Source: Flavobacteriaceae bacterium
Lineage (GTDB): Bacteria; Bacteroidota; Bacteroidia; Flavobacteriales; Flavobacteriaceae
Assembly (NCBI GenBank): GCA_009886625.1
Contig: QXZA01000011.1
Location: 124,001 to 188,000 of the forward strand
DNA length: 64,000 nucleotides
Reading direction: 5' to 3'
This document shows positions 33,878-43,051 of the stretch, piece by piece. Below the pieces are notes generated by a model, which worked only from the letters and a program-made list of their open reading frames with translations, had not been told where the DNA came from and made no database searches. A program made the position numbers and the translations under genes. Position 1 is the first letter of the stretch; every line of letters starts with the position of its first letter.

Positions 33878-36658
33878 ATGAAAAATATTTTGGATTACAA
33901 TCCGAAAAAACACATTATCATTAAAGGGGCTCATCTTCACAATCTCAAACATGTTGATTTGGCCATTCAACGGAACAAATTGACCGTGATCACTGGACTT
34001 TCAGGATCAGGAAAATCTTCCCTTGCCTTTGATACACTTTACGCTGAGGGGCAGAGACGTTATGTGGAAAGCCTTTCCTCCTATGCACGACAATTCATGG
34101 GGCGACTCAACAAACCCAAAGTAGATTTTATAAAAGGATTGGCTCCTGCGATTGCAGTAGAACAGAAAGTGAACACCTCTAACCCACGATCAACGGTGGG
34201 GACTAAAACAGAAATTTATGATTACCTAAAGCTACTTTTTGCTAGAATTGGTAAAACCTATTCTCCAATTTCAAATCAAGAAGTTAAAAAAGACAATGTT
34301 GAAAATGTGATACACCACATTAAGTCATTCAAGGAAGGAGAAAAACTGCTATTACTCGCTCCTATAGTTGCAGAACCTAATCGTACACTTGAGGATAAAG
34401 TGAAAATTTTCATTCAACAAGGTTTTGCAAGGATTTTTCATAAAGAAGAAACCCTTAACATTGATAGTCTAAAACAAATTCCAAGAAAAGGATTTGATTT
34501 AGTAATTGATCGATTGATTGTAAAGCATGAAGAAGACTTTTACAATAGAGTGGCAGATGCCATAGAAATGGCATTCTATGAAGGCAAAGGAAATTGTTCT
34601 TTGTATATTCTAAAGGAAAAAAAGCGTTTTGAATTTTCAAATAAATTTGATTTGGATGGAATGAGTTTTTCTATTCCCAATGTTCATCTATTTAGCTTTA
34701 ATAATCCCTTAGGCGCCTGTCCAACATGTGAAGGATTTGGAGATATAATTGGAATTGATCCAGAATTAGTAGTGCCAGATACCAGTCTCTCTATTTATGA
34801 TAATGCAATAGTACCCTGGAAGGGAACTGGGATGCGAAAGTTTTATAACGACTTAGTTAATAATGCTTATCGTTTTGATTTCCCAATACACAAGTCCTAT
34901 TTTGAACTGAGTCAGTCACAAAAAGATCTCATATGGAAAGGAAATTCCTATTTTAAAGGAATTGATAATTTCTTTAAAAAAATTGAGGCAAAAAACTACA
35001 AGATTCAAAACCGAGTGTTGCTTTCTCGCTATCGTGGAAAGACAAAATGCACTTCTTGTAAAGGCTCTCGCCTTAAAAAGGAAGTCACTTATGTGAAAAT
35101 TGGTGGTAAGAGCTTACCTGATTTGCTTCAGATTTCGATTGCTAATCTTACTCTCTTTTTTAAAGATTTAAAGCTTAACAAACATGATCAAGAAATTGCG
35201 AGTCGTTTACTCAAAGAAATCAATAGTAGACTAGAATTTGTTCAAGAAGTAGGCCTAGGGTATTTAAGTCTAAATAGACGGTCTAATTCTCTTTCTGGTG
35301 GAGAGTCACAACGTATTCAATTGGCAACTTCTCTTGGTAGTAGTCTTGTAGGCTCTATGTATATATTAGATGAGCCATCCATTGGTCTTCACAGCAGAGA
35401 TAATGAAAAACTAATTGAGGTATTGAAAACCTTGCGAGATCTTGGAAATACCGTCATCGTGGTGGAACATGATGAAGAAATTATGCATGCTGCAGACGAA
35501 GTAGTTGATATTGGTCCCGAGGCAGGTAGTTTTGGTGGAGAATTGGTTGCACAGGGTACGTTTAATCATATTTTAAAAAGTAAAGGATTAACTGCTGCCT
35601 ATCTAAATGGAAGTAAGAAAATAGAAGTCCCCAAAAAGAGAAAAAAATCAGCTTACAAAATTCAACTTGAAGGGTGTAGAGAACACAACCTCAAGAATAT
35701 TGATATAGAAATACCATTGGGATGCATGACTGTGGTCAGTGGTGTATCAGGGAGTGGAAAAACTAGTCTAGTTAAACGAATCCTCTACCCTGCTCTTTTG
35801 CGTAATTTTGATATCTACTCAGAAAAACCAGGATCATATTCAGAATTAAAAGGGGATTTACATACACTTAAAAGTGTTGAATTTATTGATCAAAATCCAA
35901 TTGGAAGATCTTCACGTTCTAACCCAGTGACATACATCAAAGCCTATGATGAGATTAGAGCATTATTTTCCAATTTAAAACTTTCAAAATTACGAAATTA
36001 TAAACCAAAGCATTTCTCTTTTAATGTAGATGGTGGCCGCTGTGACAGCTGTAAAGGAGAAGGAACGATTACTATTGAAATGCAATTCATGGCCGATGTG
36101 GTACTTGAATGCGAACATTGTAAAGGAAAGCGTTTCAAAAAAGAAATTCAAGAAGTGAAATTTCATGAAATATCCATTGACCAGTTACTTAACATGACGG
36201 TTGATGATGCCATTACTTTTTTCAAAAAACACGAATCTAAAAGGATCATTCAAAAATTACAACCTTTACAAGATGTTGGTTTAGGGTATGTTACTCTGGG
36301 GCAATCTTCTGCTACGCTCTCTGGTGGAGAAGCACAACGGATTAAACTTGCCTCATTTATTAGCCAAGGGACAAGTAAGGAAAAGGTACTCTTTATTTTT
36401 GACGAACCTACTACCGGTTTACATTTTCATGACATCCAAAAACTTCTTACTTCGTTTGAGGCCCTTATTCAAAATGGACATAGCATTGTAGTGGTAGAGC
36501 ATAATCTGGATCTCATCAAATGCGCAGACCATCTCATAGATTTAGGCCCTGAGGCTGGTGATGAAGGAGGATATTTAGTTGGACAAGGAACACCTAAAGA
36601 GATTGTGAAAATAAAAAAATCTCATACTGGAAGATATCTGGCCGAAAAATTAAAATAG
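33878..36658 (+). CDS. uvrA: Excinuclease ABC subunit A
   Basis: The damage-recognition ATPase of nucleotide excision repair. The 926-residue protein has two ABC ATPase modules. Module 1: Walker A GLSGSGKSSLAFDTLY (about 39-54) and signature LSGGESQRIQLA. Module 2: Walker A GVSGSGKTSLVKRIL and signature LSGGEAQRIKLA. Zinc modules are visible: CPTCEGFG with CTSCKGSRL, and CDSCKGEG with CEHCKGKRF. The length is close to E. coli UvrA (940). The stop region overlaps the convergent flippase gene by 9 bases. Confidence 0.95.
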   Translation: MKNILDYNPKKHIIIKGAHLHNLKHVDLAIQRNKLTVITGLSGSGKSSLAFDTLYAEGQRRYVESLSSYARQFMGRLNKPKVDFIKGLAPAIAVEQKVNTSNPRSTVGTKTEIYDYLKLLFARIGKTYSPISNQEVKKDNVENVIHHIKSFKEGEKLLLLAPIVAEPNRTLEDKVKIFIQQGFARIFHKEETLNIDSLKQIPRKGFDLVIDRLIVKHEEDFYNRVADAIEMAFYEGKGNCSLYILKEKKRFEFSNKFDLDGMSFSIPNVHLFSFNNPLGACPTCEGFGDIIGIDPELVVPDTSLSIYDNAIVPWKGTGMRKFYNDLVNNAYRFDFPIHKSYFELSQSQKDLIWKGNSYFKGIDNFFKKIEAKNYKIQNRVLLSRYRGKTKCTSCKGSRLKKEVTYVKIGGKSLPDLLQISIANLTLFFKDLKLNKHDQEIASRLLKEINSRLEFVQEVGLGYLSLNRRSNSLSGGESQRIQLATSLGSSLVGSMYILDEPSIGLHSRDNEKLIEVLKTLRDLGNTVIVVEHDEEIMHAADEVVDIGPEAGSFGGELVAQGTFNHILKSKGLTAAYLNGSKKIEVPKKRKKSAYKIQLEGCREHNLKNIDIEIPLGCMTVVSGVSGSGKTSLVKRILYPALLRNFDIYSEKPGSYSELKGDLHTLKSVEFIDQNPIGRSSRSNPVTYIKAYDEIRALFSNLKLSKLRNYKPKHFSFNVDGGRCDSCKGEGTITIEMQFMADVVLECEHCKGKRFKKEIQEVKFHEISIDQLLNMTVDDAITFFKKHESKRIIQKLQPLQDVGLGYVTLGQSSATLSGGEAQRIKLASFISQGTSKEKVLFIFDEPTTGLHFHDIQKLLTSFEALIQNGHSIVVVEHNLDLIKCADHLIDLGPEAGDEGGYLVGQGTPKEIVKIKKSHTGRYLAEKLK

Positions 36659-38113
36659 TTTAGCGCTCACACTTTTTAAAAAACTTTCGATATCACTGGA
36701 CCATCGGAACATTAGCATGGGAATAGTAAACAACCCTAAGATCAATGCACTTCGAGCTGCTATTGATACGATTGGATGCACTAAAGTAGGAATCCAATAA
36801 ACAAGTCCATAAATTAATAAGACACTAATAAATATCCCTATAGACTTTTTAGAATAGGGATGAATCTTGAACAGTACACCCACCAATACAATCTTACATA
36901 GATTGATAAAGACAATCACAATTAAAGTTGCAAAAGCAGCTCCAATTATCCCATGCGATTGAATAAAAATATAGTTTAAAGCAACTGCTAATATGGCTGA
37001 ACTTATTGAAAACCAAAATACATAAGAGTAGTATTTCGAATTGGATATTATATTATTCAAACATCCCATGGACATACTGAAAAATTTTCCAATTGACACA
37101 ATAATGACTACACTTGCGGCAGAGGCATACCCTTCTTGATCAATGATTAAATAAAAATCATTTAGATTTAAATTGATCAATAAAAAAACAATACCACAAA
37201 CGATCATTAGATTCAGACTACTCTTTTTTAGTAAAATAAGCAACCGTTCCTCATTATTATCATTTAATGCTCTTGCAACCAAAGGACTGGTGATTTGAAA
37301 CATAGCTCGACCAGGAGCTTCTATAACTGCGGCAATGTATAATGCGACGGCATAAAACGCAACATTTTCATTTGTTGAAAGTGAAAAAATCATGGATTTA
37401 TCGATGTCCAAAATAACACTTGCTGCTGCTCCAGACAGAAAAATCAAAGTGCTGTAGCGTAACATTTTCTGCCAACCTATAGGAAGTTTAAATTGAAAAG
37501 AAGGAGTATGTACCTTCAAACAATACATTCCAATGACTACTAACCTTAGGTAATACCCTACTATCAAATAGATAATAAAGTTATCCAAATCAAGAGTGCC
37601 AAACATATAAAGCAATAACAATACTAGGGTAAGTAAACGGGGATACACTTCTTTAAGGAAATTTCCAAAGACAGACTGTAAATGTACGCGTAGCCAACTA
37701 AAGAAAATCTCAAAATAGGCAGTAGCAATTGCTATAGAAAGAATTAAAACAGGGAAACGCAGTACTGTTTTATTACTGTTAGATAAGAAATCTAATATCT
37801 GATTACTGTAACTATTGTAGAGAGGAAAAATGAGTGCCAAAATAAGCAAAGGAAAGAGAATGGCAAACCATAATAAACGGTCTTGTTCTTCTTCTGATTC
37901 ACTATTACTGAAATATTTAATCAATGTATGTTGAACACCAAAAGAAATAAAGGGTTGAATCAAATTAGAATTGGCAAGCAAAGCCACAATTAGTCCCTGA
38001 AATTCTTTTCCTGGGTATTTGGGGTATAAAAAAAGCATATTGGCAGCTCCAATACCAAAAGCGAGTGCAATACTAAGGATATTATAAACAGATTGTTTTG
38101 CAATGATCCCCAT
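36650..38113 (-). CDS. Polysaccharide/lipid-linked sugar flippase (Wzx-like)
   Basis: A 487-residue integral membrane protein with about 12-14 helices, of the polysaccharide-biosynthesis (Wzx/MATE-like MOP) family. It starts with the typical GIIAKQSVYNILSIALAFGI helix and contains a middle APGRAMFQITSPLVARALND segment that resembles the family's conserved loop. It would flip lipid-linked glycans across the inner membrane. It follows the YfhO gene by 2 bases. The convergent uvrA gene overlaps its end by 9 bases. Confidence 0.85.
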   Translation of the reverse strand: MGIIAKQSVYNILSIALAFGIGAANMLFLYPKYPGKEFQGLIVALLANSNLIQPFISFGVQHTLIKYFSNSESEEEQDRLLWFAILFPLLILALIFPLYNSYSNQILDFLSNSNKTVLRFPVLILSIAIATAYFEIFFSWLRVHLQSVFGNFLKEVYPRLLTLVLLLLYMFGTLDLDNFIIYLIVGYYLRLVVIGMYCLKVHTPSFQFKLPIGWQKMLRYSTLIFLSGAAASVILDIDKSMIFSLSTNENVAFYAVALYIAAVIEAPGRAMFQITSPLVARALNDNNEERLLILLKKSSLNLMIVCGIVFLLINLNLNDFYLIIDQEGYASAASVVIIVSIGKFFSMSMGCLNNIISNSKYYSYVFWFSISSAILAVALNYIFIQSHGIIGAAFATLIVIVFINLCKIVLVGVLFKIHPYSKKSIGIFISVLLIYGLVYWIPTLVHPIVSIAARSALILGLFTIPMLMFRWSSDIESFLKSVSAKLF

Positions 38114-38115
38114 GT

Positions 38116-40554
38116 CTATGTAGTCTTTTGTTTTTGATAGTCAAAGTATACAATACTAGATACCATTCCAAGAAAAAGAAAAGCACTAATCCACCGAAGT
38201 AAAGTCCCTAAAGCTACAACAGGGGGACTAAATACAAATTCAATTTGATTTGTTCCAGCTGGGAGTAGTAAACCACGTAAAACATAATTTACATTATATA
38301 TAGAAGCAGGAACTCCATTAATTTTTGCTGTCCACCCTTTGGGGTAATACATTTCAGAAAAAACAGCAAATTGTTCACTTGAAGATTGGGAATTGTAAAT
38401 TAATTGGTTTGTTTTTTTTGATGTTAAAACAATCCAAGCCAATGAATCCTTTTTAAAAGACAGTGGCAACGTATTTGGAAGGTCTTGTTCGATGAAAAGG
38501 GCCTCCTTATCAAAATCAGCGATTTTTAAACGTTCTAATAATGCATCTGGATCTGGTGTGGAAAATAAGTCTTCAACAAACCATGATGAACCCAAAGCAT
38601 TGGGATTTCTCAAAGGTTTCAGAGTAGCGGTCTCTTCCTCTTGAAAAAGTATGTACTTCACATTTAAGAAATCTAAAACACCTGCAATTTGATGGGTATT
38701 ATAGTATTCAAATAATTCTTCAAATCTTCTGGGCTTCGCTCCGTGATACCCACCTAGGGTTTTGTGAAAATATGCTGTCCTTGCACCTGTTAATCCAAGC
38801 TGTGGTTCGTAAACTCTAAAGTCTGACGTATCTATTAAAATCGCACGATCGGCTTCTGTTATTTGAAAAGCATTTTTTGCAAAACGTTCAGAAACAAAAC
38901 CTTCATGTTCAATATAACGATTAGAAATACCCAAAAGGTCAAATAGCAAAACAGCAATTAACAAAGGATGAACAGCATTTCGCTTTATTTTATCATATTT
39001 AAATGCAATAAGAAAGAGGATGAGTAAGCTACAAATAACAATTCCTCTTAAGAGATCAGCTTGATAAATGGATTTTCTTGCTTCAACAATTTGACTTACT
39101 AATTCAGCTCCATACATCTCTTTAAAATATCCGTCATTTGGGCCGGAAAAACTCATAACTCCTTGTGAAAAAATGAGAATAACAAGAAGAGCAATAGGGA
39201 ACATGGAAACTTTCAAAAAGCGTTTTATATCAATAGATTTTATGTTCTTTAATGCAAAATGAATTCCTAAAGCTGCCAAAATAGGAAAACAACATTCTAA
39301 AATCACTTGAATAGAAGAAACGGCTCTGAATTTGTTATAAAAAGGAATATAATCAATAAAAAATTGAGTTAAAAAAGCAAAGTTTTTACCCCAAGACAGA
39401 ACTAAGGAAAACAAAATTCCAATTCCCAAAGCATTTCGAATGGGTCCCTTAACAAAGGCTAAAGCGATGATTGCAAAAAAGAAAACACTAACCCCAATAT
39501 AAGCAGGTGCTTCTAAAATGGGCTGAGAGCCCCAATAAGTTGGAACATTTTCTGAAAACTGTTTTGCCTGTGTTGGTCCTATCCCACGGGTTCTCAAAAA
39601 GTTGTATACTCCATGGTCTTTCCCTAAATTTTCACTTGATCCTCCCCCTTGAATTCTAGGAGCAATTAGATTAAGACTTTCAAAAATCCCATAACTATAT
39701 TCTGTAATATAATCATAATCAAGTCCTGATGATTGTTCCTTTGGGGTACCGTCTGCTTGAAGTTTTAATTCGCTAGATCCTCTTGTGCTGAAGCTTGTGT
39801 ATTCTGCAGTTGCTAAAAGTGGTGTTGCGTTTAATCCTAGGGAAAGGATTCCTGAAATAAAAAGTACACCTAGCGATCCTAAAAACGATTTTCCCTTTTT
39901 TTCTCTCCACGCTTGAATCCCAAAAACAATCACAAAAACCCCCATTAATAACAAAAGATAATAGGTCATTTGATAGTGGTTTGCACGGATCTGCATTCCA
40001 AGGGCAAGTGTTATTAATATAAATCCAAGTAGTTTCTTCCTTTCAAAAACCAATAAAAGTCCCGCTAAAACAAAAGGAATGAAACTGACGGCTAGTGCCT
40101 TTGTGTTATGACCCACCTGAAGAATGATTAATAAATAGGTGGAAAAGCCGAAAGCTAACGATCCAAAAAGTGCTGTATGCCACGGTATTTGTAATACTAA
40201 AAGTAAAATATAGGCGCCTAGCAAATACAAGAAAAGAATATGAGCTGGCCTAGGTAAGACACGAAAAAAGGAATAAATCGGACTTAAGAAATCAGCAGGA
40301 TATTGAGCTCCCAATTGGTATGTAGGCATACCTCCAAAGGCATTATTTACCCAATAAGTTTCTTCCCCTGTTTCCAGTCGGTGTTCTTTCAATTCCCTTG
40401 ACATCCCTTCATATTGGCGTATGTCAGATTGTAATAAGGTTTTTCCGTTAAGCAAAGGGTAATAAAATAACAAAGAAATAAATACCAAGCCTAAGACTAC
40501 CAATCCATGAGGCATTAAAATGGAACGTATTGATGCTTTATTCAACTTCTTCAT
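38116..40554 (-). CDS. YfhO-family membrane protein, GT-C-like
   Basis: An 812-residue protein with about 12-14 N-terminal membrane helices and a C-terminal extracytoplasmic domain of about 200 residues, then a last helix (about 785-805). The first periplasmic loop carries an SDIRQYEGMSRELK segment and a GGMPTYQLGAQYP motif, the acidic loop expected for lipid-phosphate-dependent GT-C glycosyltransferases. YfhO in Gram-positives glycosylates cell-envelope polymers; the acceptor in this organism is unknown. The start overlaps the DUF4834 gene by 17 bases, and the flippase follows after 2 bases, so the three form one operon. Confidence 0.88.
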   Translation of the reverse strand: MKKLNKASIRSILMPHGLVVLGLVFISLLFYYPLLNGKTLLQSDIRQYEGMSRELKEHRLETGEETYWVNNAFGGMPTYQLGAQYPADFLSPIYSFFRVLPRPAHILFLYLLGAYILLLVLQIPWHTALFGSLAFGFSTYLLIILQVGHNTKALAVSFIPFVLAGLLLVFERKKLLGFILITLALGMQIRANHYQMTYYLLLLMGVFVIVFGIQAWREKKGKSFLGSLGVLFISGILSLGLNATPLLATAEYTSFSTRGSSELKLQADGTPKEQSSGLDYDYITEYSYGIFESLNLIAPRIQGGGSSENLGKDHGVYNFLRTRGIGPTQAKQFSENVPTYWGSQPILEAPAYIGVSVFFFAIIALAFVKGPIRNALGIGILFSLVLSWGKNFAFLTQFFIDYIPFYNKFRAVSSIQVILECCFPILAALGIHFALKNIKSIDIKRFLKVSMFPIALLVILIFSQGVMSFSGPNDGYFKEMYGAELVSQIVEARKSIYQADLLRGIVICSLLILFLIAFKYDKIKRNAVHPLLIAVLLFDLLGISNRYIEHEGFVSERFAKNAFQITEADRAILIDTSDFRVYEPQLGLTGARTAYFHKTLGGYHGAKPRRFEELFEYYNTHQIAGVLDFLNVKYILFQEEETATLKPLRNPNALGSSWFVEDLFSTPDPDALLERLKIADFDKEALFIEQDLPNTLPLSFKKDSLAWIVLTSKKTNQLIYNSQSSSEQFAVFSEMYYPKGWTAKINGVPASIYNVNYVLRGLLLPAGTNQIEFVFSPPVVALGTLLRWISAFLFLGMVSSIVYFDYQKQKTT

Positions 40555-40750
40555 AGTCTATATACTCTCCAATAGAATCCGAGGATGTCTTGTTTTGTTT
40601 TGTTTTTTGATAGGATTGAGGTTGTTGTGGTTCTCTTTGTGTAGCTGCTTTTTTAACTAAACTAGAAAAAAGTAGTTTGAATAAAAAGGGAGAGAGTAAT
40701 CGTAGTAGATAAACTACACACAAAAAGATAATTATGATTTTAAAAAGCAC
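40538..40750 (-). CDS. DUF4834-like small membrane protein
   Basis: A 70-residue protein. An N-terminal helix (about 3-30, MLFKIIIIFLCVVYLLRLL) anchors it in the membrane; the rest is Gln/Lys/Ser-rich and ends in an acidic tail (IGEYIDYEEVE). This organisation matches DUF4834, a Bacteroidota family of unknown function. It is the first gene of the DUF4834-YfhO-flippase operon and overlaps yfhO by 17 bases. The acidic tail would lie in the cytoplasm if the N-terminus is outside. Confidence 0.75.
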   Translation of the reverse strand: MLFKIIIIFLCVVYLLRLLSPFLFKLLFSSLVKKAATQREPQQPQSYQKTKQNKTSSDSIGEYIDYEEVE

Positions 40751-40865
40751 AGCAATAATTTAATTATACAAAAGTAACTAATTCCAATGGAACCTTTGAA
40801 AATTCACAAATCATTAACAGTCCGTATTGAATCTAAATAACATATAGTTATTCTATATTTGCATC

Positions 40866-41909
40866 ATGTTAAGGAATAGAATTCTACTTGTTTTTTTTCT
40901 CACCACAATTGCGATAAAAGCACAATATACAGACCAAATCAATTCCAATAGACCAGGTTTATCTATTGGTGCCTTTTCGGTAGGTAAAGATGTCATTCAA
41001 GCTGAGGTTGGATTTGCTTACCGGCATTATTCTCATTCTGGCTATAACAATTCTACTTTTGACGGAGGAATTGGATTTCTATCCTTACGTTGGGGATTTT
41101 TACGCGAAACTTTGGAATTGACTTATGAAGGAAAGTATCTTCTTGGTGCATTGAATTCTAAAATAAATAGTGTTCCTATTGTCAGCACGCGAAAAGGGTT
41201 TTTACAGAATTTCATCGGAATCAAATATCTCATTTACGATCCCTTTAAAAAAGAGAAAAGCACCAATGTCTATAGTTGGAAAGCCAATAATGGATTTAAA
41301 CTACGCGAGCTCATTCCAGCCGTTTCTTTAACCCTAGGGAGCAATATCAATTTTGAAAAGAACAATCCATTTCCTAACAACAATATCTTTGGGAATCTTT
41401 ACCGTCCGATATTCTTCCAAAACTTAAATACCTCTCCCGACAAAGAGCCCTTTTTTAACCTAAGAGGAACGCTGGCCACTCAATCACATTTTCTGGGCAC
41501 CTGGGTGTTTGTTACCAACTTTACTTACGACCGATATTTCTCAAATTTTCCAGAAATGAGTTATATCCTCACACTAACCCATACATTAGATCCTTTATGG
41601 TCCGTATATTTAGAACATCAAGGACGAAAAAGCAATTTGTTTAATGATTACTTATTTAGATTAGGAGCTGCTTATTTATATTCTGATGATATCCAAATAG
41701 AAGTAACCCTGGGTTCTAATACAAAGACAACTCCAAATCAATTGTTAGTAAACCTAGGGGTTTCCTATCGATTGGATTTTCATCAAGACTTCGTATCCTC
41801 TGCTGAATTAGAATACAAGAAATTAAAAAAGGAAGAACGCCAATTGAAAAAAACTTTGAGAAAAAACACTAAAGGCGAACGTAAAAAAAATCGTAAAGCA
41901 AGAAATTAA
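40866..41909 (+). CDS. Outer-membrane beta-barrel 'transporter' family protein
   Basis: A 347-residue exported protein. Signal peptide LLVFFLTTIAIKA is cut before QYTDQ. The mature part is a series of beta strands with alternating hydrophobic and aromatic residues (ending in an RLGAAYLYSDDIQIEVTL type stretch) and looks like the MetA-pathway phenol-degradation/putative transporter barrel family. A long basic tail (KKLKKEERQLKKTLRK, about 320-347) follows the last strand and is unusual. A TATATTTG box ends only 4 bases before the ATG, so the message would be almost leaderless if that is the promoter. The next gene begins 5 bases after the stop. Confidence 0.78.
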   Translation: MLRNRILLVFFLTTIAIKAQYTDQINSNRPGLSIGAFSVGKDVIQAEVGFAYRHYSHSGYNNSTFDGGIGFLSLRWGFLRETLELTYEGKYLLGALNSKINSVPIVSTRKGFLQNFIGIKYLIYDPFKKEKSTNVYSWKANNGFKLRELIPAVSLTLGSNINFEKNNPFPNNNIFGNLYRPIFFQNLNTSPDKEPFFNLRGTLATQSHFLGTWVFVTNFTYDRYFSNFPEMSYILTLTHTLDPLWSVYLEHQGRKSNLFNDYLFRLGAAYLYSDDIQIEVTLGSNTKTTPNQLLVNLGVSYRLDFHQDFVSSAELEYKKLKKEERQLKKTLRKNTKGERKKNRKARN

Positions 41910-41914
41910 ATTTC

Positions 41915-43048
41915 ATGAGTCAAGAAGTTATCATCAAAGAAATAAACACCAAAGAGGACTATCGTGCATTTGTGATGTTTCCTTTTGCGCTTTATAAAAA
42001 TAATCCAAATTGGGTCCCTCCTATTATTCAAGAGGAGATGGATACAATTGATCCTAATATTAATCCTGTTTATCATAATGCAAGCGCACGTTTTTTTCTT
42101 GCATATAAGGGGGGTGCTATTGTTGGACGCATCGCTGCAATGGTAAATTGGATCGAAGTAAAAGAATTGAAAAAGTCAAAAGTTAGATTTGGTTGGTTTG
42201 ATGCAATAGATGATCAAAATGTTACCAAACTCCTCATTGATAGGGTGATTGCCTTTGGAAACGAACATCAACTAAGCTTTATTGAGGGGCCAGTAGGTTT
42301 TTCAAACTTGGATAAAGCAGGATTATTGATTGAAGGTTTTGAAGAAAAAAACACCATGATTACTTTGTATAATGAACCCTACTATGAAAGGCATTTTGAA
42401 GCCTTAGGATTTACTATTCAAGCCAAATGGGTAGAGTATGAAATTAAAATTTCTGACTTTGAAACTTCACCTGAAAAAGTGAAACGTTTTTCAAGTGTTA
42501 TCATGGAACGCTACCAATTAAAATTACTGGATTTTAAAATGCGTGGAGACATTTTACCCTATGTGGATCAAATGTTTACTCTATTAGGAAAAACATATAA
42601 TAACCTTCAAACGTTTGTTCCCATTCAAGAATACCAAGTACAACATTACAAGGACAAGTATTTAAAATTTATCAATCCAGACTTTATTAAGTGTATTGTT
42701 GATCAAAACGAACGTCTCATTGCTTTTGCCATCACCATGCCATCATTTGCTTCTGCTCTTCAAAAAATTAATGGGAAAATTAATTTTTTCAATTCGTTTC
42801 ATTTGTTAAAAGCTATGTGGTTTAATAATAAAGCTTCTTTTTATCTTATCGGAGTTCATCCTGATTTTCAGAATAAAGGAATCACCGCCATCATATTCAA
42901 TGAAATGCAAAAACTCTTCAATAAGAGAAAGATTACTATCGTTGAAACCAACCCAGAATTAGAGGAAAATGCTGCGATTCAAAAATTATGGAAAAATTAC
43001 GAGAATCGTCAACATAAAAAGAGGGCTACTTTTACAAAAAAACTATAA
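41915..43048 (+). CDS. GNAT-like acyltransferase of unknown substrate
   Basis: A 377-residue cytoplasmic protein. The C-terminal half (about 230-350) has a GNAT-like acetyl-CoA region, with FYLIGVHPDFQNKGITAIIF as the strand-turn-helix characteristic of motif A. The N-terminal half (about 1-170) contains a further degenerate GNAT-like region (FFLAYKGGAIVGRIAAMVN). Homologues in Bacteroidota carry the misleading label GTP cyclohydrolase; nothing here supports that. Lies 5 bases after the outer-membrane gene and 3 bases before mnmE, so it is probably in one transcription unit with both. Confidence 0.75.
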   Translation: MSQEVIIKEINTKEDYRAFVMFPFALYKNNPNWVPPIIQEEMDTIDPNINPVYHNASARFFLAYKGGAIVGRIAAMVNWIEVKELKKSKVRFGWFDAIDDQNVTKLLIDRVIAFGNEHQLSFIEGPVGFSNLDKAGLLIEGFEEKNTMITLYNEPYYERHFEALGFTIQAKWVEYEIKISDFETSPEKVKRFSSVIMERYQLKLLDFKMRGDILPYVDQMFTLLGKTYNNLQTFVPIQEYQVQHYKDKYLKFINPDFIKCIVDQNERLIAFAITMPSFASALQKINGKINFFNSFHLLKAMWFNNKASFYLIGVHPDFQNKGITAIIFNEMQKLFNKRKITIVETNPELEENAAIQKLWKNYENRQHKKRATFTKKL

Positions 43049-43051
43049 ACT

